Positions 49,328 to 54,873 of a DNA stretch of 54,873 bases are shown here, piece after piece (position 1 is the stretch's first letter; each line of letters starts with the position of its first letter). The notes under the pieces were generated by a model, which made no database searches, was not told the DNA's origin, and saw nothing but the letters and a program-made list of their open reading frames with translations. Source of the stretch: Nitrospirota bacterium (GTDB lineage Bacteria > Nitrospirota > Thermodesulfovibrionia > Thermodesulfovibrionales > UBA1546); assembly GCA_026387575.1 (NCBI GenBank), contig JAPLLK010000048.1, positions 1-54,873 of the forward strand, in the 5' to 3' direction. Both the position numbers and the translations under genes were made by a program.

Positions 49328-51835
49328 TTATCCCGCCTTGCGGGTTTTGACTTTAGTTTTTCCCTTTGCGCTTGCAGCTTTGGATTTTTTCTTTTCCTCG
49401 GTTAATCCCGCTATGGCAAGACATTCATACAGAGTAATATCCTGCGGCTTTTTGCTCGTGGGGATGCGGAAGAATTTTTTCCCGGACTGAATACACGGGC
49501 CGTATCTGCCGTTCACCACGCGCACCCGTGTGTCCTCATTCCACGATTTAATGATTTTATCCAAATATTTCTTCTCCTTCGCTGTCACCAGTTCAATGGC
49601 GCGATCTATGGTTACATCAAACGGATCTTCCCCTTTGATAAGAGATGCAAAGGTGTTCTTATATTTCACATAAGGTCCGAATCTTCCTTTAGCCACGATG
49701 ATGTCTTCACCCTGAAACTTGCCCAATATCTTGGGCAGACGGGGTTCGTTCAGGATTTCCTTCACCCTTTTCATAGAAATCGTGTGCGGGTCTTCGTCTT
49801 TCGGGAGGGACACATATTCGTCGCGATATTTTATATACGGGCCAAAACGGCCAATATTAACAATCACCTCATTGCCTTCATGTGTGCCGAGGCTGCGCGG
49901 CAGATTAAATAGTTCCATTGCCTGTTCAAAGGTGATGGCATCCATGCGCTGACCATTGCGAAGCGAAGCATATCGCGGTTTCTCCTCATCATCCTGATGC
50001 CCGATTTGAACTATAGGCCCAAACTTTCCGAGTCGCACAATCACCTGTTTTCCCGTCACAGGGTCTTTGCCGAGCACACGCTCGCCGCTCTGGCGCGCGG
50101 ATGTTTCCGTTGTATGCTCGACGGTTTTATGAAAGGGTTTGTAAAACTCTGCAAGCATCTTTGTCCACACTAATTTTCCCATGGCAATTTCGTCGAACTC
50201 CTCTTCCACCTTTGCCGTAAAATTGAAATCCATAATGTTCTTGAAATTATCCATCAGAAAATCATTCACCACCATGCCGATGTCAGTGGGAAAGAGCTTT
50301 GATTTCTCAGCGCCTGTGTTTTCGGATTTTTCTTCTGCAATGATAGTCCCGTTCTTCAACGTGAGACAACTGAAATTCCTTTTCACGCCGTCGCGGTCTT
50401 CTTTCACCACATAATTTCTCTTTTGAATGGTGAAGATGGTTGGAGCATAGGTAGAAGGCCTGCCGATGCCGAGTTCCTCCAGTTTGCGCACCAGCGTGGC
50501 TTCGGTGTAGCGGGGCGGATGATAAGTGAACCGTTCCGTGGCAGTTATTTCTCTGTTTGAGAGCTTCTCTCCAATCTTTAAAGGAGGCAGGATGCCTTCC
50601 GCATTTTCCTCGTTTTCCTCGTCTTTTCCTTCGAGATACACCTTGAGAAATCCCTCGAACTTAAGAACCTCTCCCTGGGCAACGAACTTTTCTTCAGTTG
50701 TTGACACGCGGATGGTTGCTGTGGTTTTCTCCAGCAGCGCATCACTCATCTGCGAGGCAATAGTTCTTTTCCATATCAGGTCATAGATGCGCCGCTCCTG
50801 CGCATCCCCTTCAATTTTGTAAACGCTGAGATATGCCGGGCGGATGGCCTCGTGCGCCTCCTGCGCGCCTTTGCTCTTTGTTTTGTAACGACGGATATTC
50901 AGGAAATCTTTTCCGTACAATTTTTCAATCTCGTTCTTCGCCTGGCCAAGCGCAGTGTCGGATAGATTTACTGAATCCGTGCGCATATAGGTTATTTTTC
51001 CGCTCTCGTAAAGCCCCTGAGCGATCCGCATGGTTTGCGCAACCGAGTATCCAAATTTTCTTCCCGCCTCCTGCTGAAGCGTTGAAGTGGTGAACGGCGC
51101 GGATGGAGATTTCTTTGCGGGTTTTGTCTCTATGCTGGCAATGGAGAACTCAGCACCTTTGCATTTTTCGAGGAATGATTTCGCCTCTTCTTTAGTTTGG
51201 AATTTTTTCGGCAGTTCCGCTTTCACCATCTCGCTTTTCTCATTCAGAAAAACAGCCGACACTTTGTAAGATGAAACGGATTTGAAATTTTGTATCTCTC
51301 TTTCCCGCTCCACAATCAATCTCACGGCAATGCTCTGCACCCTTCCTGCCGATAGCGCAGGCTTCACTTTCTTCCAAAGGATTGGCGAAATCTCATAGCC
51401 GACCAATCTGTCCAAAACCCTGCGCGCTTGTTGAGCGTCAACTAAATCTTTATCAATTGTTCTCGGATTTTTAATCGCTTTTTGAATTGCGTCTTTCGTA
51501 ATTTCAGAGTAAGTAATGCGTCTCGTTTTATTCTCGCTCAAACCCAGCGCTTCCGACAAATGCCACGCGATGGCCTCGCCTTCGCGGTCTTCATCTGTTG
51601 CAAGCCACACTATATCCGCGCCTTTGGTAATTTTTTTCAATTCGGCTACCACTTTTTTTTTCTTGGCGGGAACCTCATACTTGGGCTGAAAATTATTGTT
51701 CACATCCACTCCAAGTTCTCCCTCCACCAAATCGCGGATATGGCCAATGGAAGACTTCACCGTGAAATCCTTTCCAAGGAATTTATTTATTGTCTTTGCC
51801 TTTGCGGGTGATTCAACAATAACTACAGAATTCAT
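49328..51835 (-). CDS. topA: DNA topoisomerase I
   Basis: 'VIVESPAKAKTINKFLG', 'WLATDEDREGEAIAWHL', 'ITYMRTDSVNLS'. Confidence 0.97.
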   Translation of the reverse strand: MNSVVIVESPAKAKTINKFLGKDFTVKSSIGHIRDLVEGELGVDVNNNFQPKYEVPAKKKKVVAELKKITKGADIVWLATDEDREGEAIAWHLSEALGLSENKTRRITYSEITKDAIQKAIKNPRTIDKDLVDAQQARRVLDRLVGYEISPILWKKVKPALSAGRVQSIAVRLIVEREREIQNFKSVSSYKVSAVFLNEKSEMVKAELPKKFQTKEEAKSFLEKCKGAEFSIASIETKPAKKSPSAPFTTSTLQQEAGRKFGYSVAQTMRIAQGLYESGKITYMRTDSVNLSDTALGQAKNEIEKLYGKDFLNIRRYKTKSKGAQEAHEAIRPAYLSVYKIEGDAQERRIYDLIWKRTIASQMSDALLEKTTATIRVSTTEEKFVAQGEVLKFEGFLKVYLEGKDEENEENAEGILPPLKIGEKLSNREITATERFTYHPPRYTEATLVRKLEELGIGRPSTYAPTIFTIQKRNYVVKEDRDGVKRNFSCLTLKNGTIIAEEKSENTGAEKSKLFPTDIGMVVNDFLMDNFKNIMDFNFTAKVEEEFDEIAMGKLVWTKMLAEFYKPFHKTVEHTTETSARQSGERVLGKDPVTGKQVIVRLGKFGPIVQIGHQDDEEKPRYASLRNGQRMDAITFEQAMELFNLPRSLGTHEGNEVIVNIGRFGPYIKYRDEYVSLPKDEDPHTISMKRVKEILNEPRLPKILGKFQGEDIIVAKGRFGPYVKYKNTFASLIKGEDPFDVTIDRAIELVTAKEKKYLDKIIKSWNEDTRVRVVNGRYGPCIQSGKKFFRIPTSKKPQDITLYECLAIAGLTEEKKKSKAASAKGKTKVKTRKAG

Positions 51836-51875
51836 TTATCCAAATACCTCCATAAATCAATCCAAGCAATTTAGC

Positions 51876-52961
51876 TCATGCAAGAAAAAATTTCTTTCCT
51901 TCTGCTTGTTTCACAATTCCTTTTAATTCAAGGCTGAGAAGGATTCCAAGCACCTTTTGCGCAGGCATCGTGCTCTCTCTTGAAAGCATATCAACATGCT
52001 TAGGTTCTGCCGTCATTATATCACAAAGGCTTTTTTCTTCAACCGGGAGATCTATGTTTGCCCTTTCCCTTGTCCGCATGTAACCCTTCAGGATAGGCGT
52101 AAGTTCTTCTATTACATCCTCTGCGCTCTGCACGAGTTTTGCCCCTTTCTTAATCAGGTCATTCGTGCCTTTTGAGTTTGCAGAATTAATATTGCCCGGC
52201 ACTGCAAAAACCTCTTTGCCCTGTTCTATGGCATAAGTTGCTGTTATCAATGAGCCGCTGTCAGCAGCCGCTTCCACAACAAGAACACCAAGAGACAATC
52301 CGCTTATTATCCTGTTCCTTTTCGGGAAATTTTCTTTTTCAGGTGGTGTGCCGGGCGGAAATTCACTTATCACACATCCTGAAATTGCTAATTTTTCCAT
52401 TAATCCTCTGTTCTCAGGAGGATATGGCACGTCAATCCCTGAGCCCAGAACAGCAATGCTTCTGCCGCCGGAATTAATAGCAGCGGTGTGCGCCAGCGTA
52501 TCAATCCCCCTTGCCATACCGCTCACAATGGTAAATCCCATAGAGGAAAGCCCGGAGGATAATTTTTCAGCGGCAAGTTTTCCATACGAACTGTATTTTC
52601 TTGAACCGACAATTGCAACAGCGTATCTGTCTTCTTTCTGGATTATCCCTTTGATGTAAAGTATAATCGGAGCGTCTTCTATATTCTTCAGCATTTCGGG
52701 ATAATCCTTATTGCTGAAAGTAACTATTTTTATTCCATTGGCGTCAAGTTTTTTAAGCTGAGTATCTATCTTTCCCCATTCTGAATATTCTTTTATGTTT
52801 TTTGCTTTTGCAGGGCCTATGCCGCGGATATTGGCCAGTTCTTTATACGGCGCTTTAAAGGCAGCCTCGGGCTTTTTATAGATGGCAAGCAGTTTTCTTG
52901 CTGTCACAGTCCCGATATCAGGCACATCACTCAGCGCAATCCAGAATTTAGGGTCAGACAT
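51876..52961 (-). CDS. dprA: DNA processing protein DprA/Smf
   Basis: 'VAIVGSRKYSSYGKLAAEKLSSGLSSMGFTIVSGMARGIDTLAH', 'FPKRNRIISGLSLGVLVVEAAADSGSLITA'. Confidence 0.96.
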   Translation of the reverse strand: MSDPKFWIALSDVPDIGTVTARKLLAIYKKPEAAFKAPYKELANIRGIGPAKAKNIKEYSEWGKIDTQLKKLDANGIKIVTFSNKDYPEMLKNIEDAPIILYIKGIIQKEDRYAVAIVGSRKYSSYGKLAAEKLSSGLSSMGFTIVSGMARGIDTLAHTAAINSGGRSIAVLGSGIDVPYPPENRGLMEKLAISGCVISEFPPGTPPEKENFPKRNRIISGLSLGVLVVEAAADSGSLITATYAIEQGKEVFAVPGNINSANSKGTNDLIKKGAKLVQSAEDVIEELTPILKGYMRTRERANIDLPVEEKSLCDIMTAEPKHVDMLSRESTMPAQKVLGILLSLELKGIVKQAEGKKFFLA

Positions 52962-52991
52962 TTGTCTCCTCGTTAATTAGAGTTGAAATAA

Positions 52992-53157
52992 TGAAGATGC
53001 TGCGAGAAAATTTATTTTTCGATACCTTGTGCGTGATGCAAAATACATGATGCACGATGCGTAACAAAAAACTTCTCATCATGTATCCTGAATCCTGAAT
53101 CAAGCATCTTGGATTCTCATCGAGTTAAATAAATTTTTGAGCAATGTCTGCATTATC
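52992..53157. repeat. Imperfect long hairpin with heptanucleotide-periodic arms between dprA and argG
   Basis: Outer arms gcgagaaaatttatttttcgat / atcgagttaaataaatttttgagc; inner tgatgca-aaataca-tgatgca-cgatgcg and catcatg-tatcctg-aatcctg-aatcaag-catcttg. Confidence 0.75.
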
Positions 53158-53168
53158 GTAAACATTTT

Positions 53169-54359
53169 CTACTTTTTTCTGAAAGGTTTTCCTGTTTTCA
53201 GTCTTAATGCATTTAACTTTATAAATCCCTCGGCATCTCTCTGATTGTAAACCTTCTCTGCCTCAAAAGTCGCAAGTTCGGGCTGATAAAGAGATTTCGG
53301 CGATTTCCTTCCGACAACCTGACAGTTTCCCTTGTAAAGCCTGAGCCTCACAACGCCCGTAACATTTTTCTGAGCTTCATCTATCATCGTCTGGAACATT
53401 TCTCTCTCAGGGGAGAACCAGTATCCGTAATATACAAGCTCGGCATACTTAGGGGTCAATGAATCCCTGAGATGCATAACTTCCCTGTCAAGCGTTATTG
53501 ATTCAATCGCCCTGTGGGCAATATGAAGGACTGTGCCGCCGGGTGTCTCATAAACACCGCGTGATTTTATTCCGACGTATCTGTTTTCAACTATATCAGC
53601 CCTGCCTATCCCATTTTTTCCGGCGATTGAATTCAGCTTATCAAGAAGTTTTGCAGGAGTCATCTTTTTGCCGTTTATGGCAACAGGGTTTCCTTTCTCA
53701 TAATCTATCTCAATATACGTAACTTTATTCGGCGCCTTTTCAGGAGGGACAATCATGGTAAACATATCCTTTGGAGGCTCTGCCCATGGATCTTCAAGAA
53801 TTCCTCCCTCATAACTTATATGGAAGAGATTTCTGTCAGTGCTGTAAGGTTTAGCCTTTGTCACAGGAACAGGAATGTTTTGTTTTGAGGCATATTTGAT
53901 TAATGACTGCCTCGAGTTAAAAGGCCATTCACGCCACGGAGCTATTACTTTTATATCTGGGTTCAGCGCATAGTAGGTTAGTTCAAACCTTACCTGATCA
54001 TTGCCCTTTCCTGTAGCGCCGTGGGACACTGCATCTGCCCTTTCTTTTTTGGCGATTTCTATCTGTTTTTTAGCAATTAGCGGCCTTGCTATTGATGTGC
54101 CAAGCAGATATGTTCCTTCATAAACTGCATTTGCCCTCAACATGGGGAAGACATAAAATCTGATAAATTCTTCTCTCAGGTCTTCAACATAGGCTTTTGA
54201 GGCGCCGGTTCTCAATGCCTTTTTTCTTACAGCATTAAGGTCTTCTCCCTGTCCAAGGTCTGCACAAAAAGCAATAATCTCCGCATTGTATGTCTCCTTA
54301 AGCCATTTTATGGCAACAGAGGTATCAAGCCCGCCGGAATATGCAAGAACTATTTTCAT
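53169..54359 (-). CDS. argG: Argininosuccinate synthase
   Basis: '[20 protein letters not shown]', '[19 protein letters not shown]', '[17 protein letters not shown]'. Confidence 0.98.
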   Translation of the reverse strand: MKIVLAYSGGLDTSVAIKWLKETYNAEIIAFCADLGQGEDLNAVRKKALRTGASKAYVEDLREEFIRFYVFPMLRANAVYEGTYLLGTSIARPLIAKKQIEIAKKERADAVSHGATGKGNDQVRFELTYYALNPDIKVIAPWREWPFNSRQSLIKYASKQNIPVPVTKAKPYSTDRNLFHISYEGGILEDPWAEPPKDMFTMIVPPEKAPNKVTYIEIDYEKGNPVAINGKKMTPAKLLDKLNSIAGKNGIGRADIVENRYVGIKSRGVYETPGGTVLHIAHRAIESITLDREVMHLRDSLTPKYAELVYYGYWFSPEREMFQTMIDEAQKNVTGVVRLRLYKGNCQVVGRKSPKSLYQPELATFEAEKVYNQRDAEGFIKLNALRLKTGKPFRKK

Positions 54360-54398
54360 AAAACCTCCACGAATGTGAATATAACATAATTCTGTGTT

Positions 54399-54659
54399 TC
54401 ATTCTATCTTCAACAATTTTCTCAGCTTTCTGTCCGCTCGCACAACTTCATCAGTATCATCTCCTGAAAGTTCCCACGAATATTTCCCTTCGGCAGAGCG
54501 CTTCAGTTTTATCTTAACAGGCTTCTTCGGTTTTACCTGCTGTATCTCAGGCTGTTTCTTTATCTGGAAGCTGTCTTTGTCTGCGGAAAAGGCTGGATTA
54601 AAGACAAGAAGAATAGACAGGACTGCTAATAGAAAGATCTTTTTTTGCATGAATAGCAC
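54399..54659 (-). CDS. Small exported hypothetical protein
   Basis: Signal peptide 'IFLLAVLSILLVFNPAFSADK' with short charged C-terminus. Confidence 0.55.
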   Translation of the reverse strand: MLFMQKKIFLLAVLSILLVFNPAFSADKDSFQIKKQPEIQQVKPKKPVKIKLKRSAEGKYSWELSGDDTDEVVRADRKLRKLLKIE

Positions 54660-54732
54660 CTCTCATTCTGTCTGATAATTTTAAGACATTATAGAGTTTA
54701 AGATGAGAGAGGTCAATAGGCGCAAGAAAAAA

Positions 54733-54808
54733 TGGTGGACGGTAGGGGATTCGAACCCCCGACTTCCACGTTGCGAACGTGGCGCTCTCCCAACTGAGCT
54801 AACCGCCC
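54733..54808 (-). tRNA. tRNA-Ala(CGC), CCA encoded
   Basis: Minus strand GGGCGGTTAGCTCAGTTGGGAGAGCGCCACGTTCGCAACGTGGAAGTCGGGGGTTCGAATCCCCTACCGTCCACCA; loop TTCGCAA; G3:U70 pair. Confidence 0.95.
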
Positions 54809-54873
54809 TTTAGTATTATTTTATAATAGCGAGATTAAAACCTAAGCTCTATTGCATGGGCGAAGTGATATTA

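Noticed and set aside
49129-49350. Plus-strand ORF 'MVVLPAPLWLPPMPMMSSL...'
   Set aside because: Antisense to the Walker A region of the MobB-like gene.

Overview
The window is a mostly housekeeping bacterial chromosome segment. Gene content and order look like a Nitrospirota/Thermodesulfovibrionales-type genome, but that is inference; no 16S is present. Recognisable genes include rpsB-tsf-pyrH-frr, dksA-like, hisD, truA, lptF/lptG, folE, folD, ftsK, uppP, rnj, rtcB plus archease, an NtrB/NtrC-type pair, fdhD, PPi-type pfk, a class II aldolase, dGTPase, hemA, ccsA, topA, dprA, argG and tRNA-Ala(CGC). Accessory or unusual material: (i) a RAYT-type Y1 transposase bounded by an 18-bp perfect inverted repeat, with a GTAG-repeat/G-quadruplex-capable tract abutting one end; (ii) three 32-bp type I-C-like CRISPR repeats with no cas genes, two of them separated by about 1.25 kb of phage-type coding DNA truncated at both repeats, next to a broken RelE-like toxin; (iii) two related foldable elements in opposite orientation flanking a histidine kinase gene, with compensatory changes in the terminal stem; (iv) heptanucleotide-periodic tracts at four loci, two of them inside coding sequence; (v) a 14-blade WD40-caspase protein whose caspase domain appears to lack an internal segment; (vi) a PD-(D/E)XK-like nuclease, 53-aa Cys peptide and ExeA-like cluster; (vii) several genes interrupted by in-frame stops or frameshifts. 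All calls come from reading the sequence and the supplied ORF track; no database search was run.
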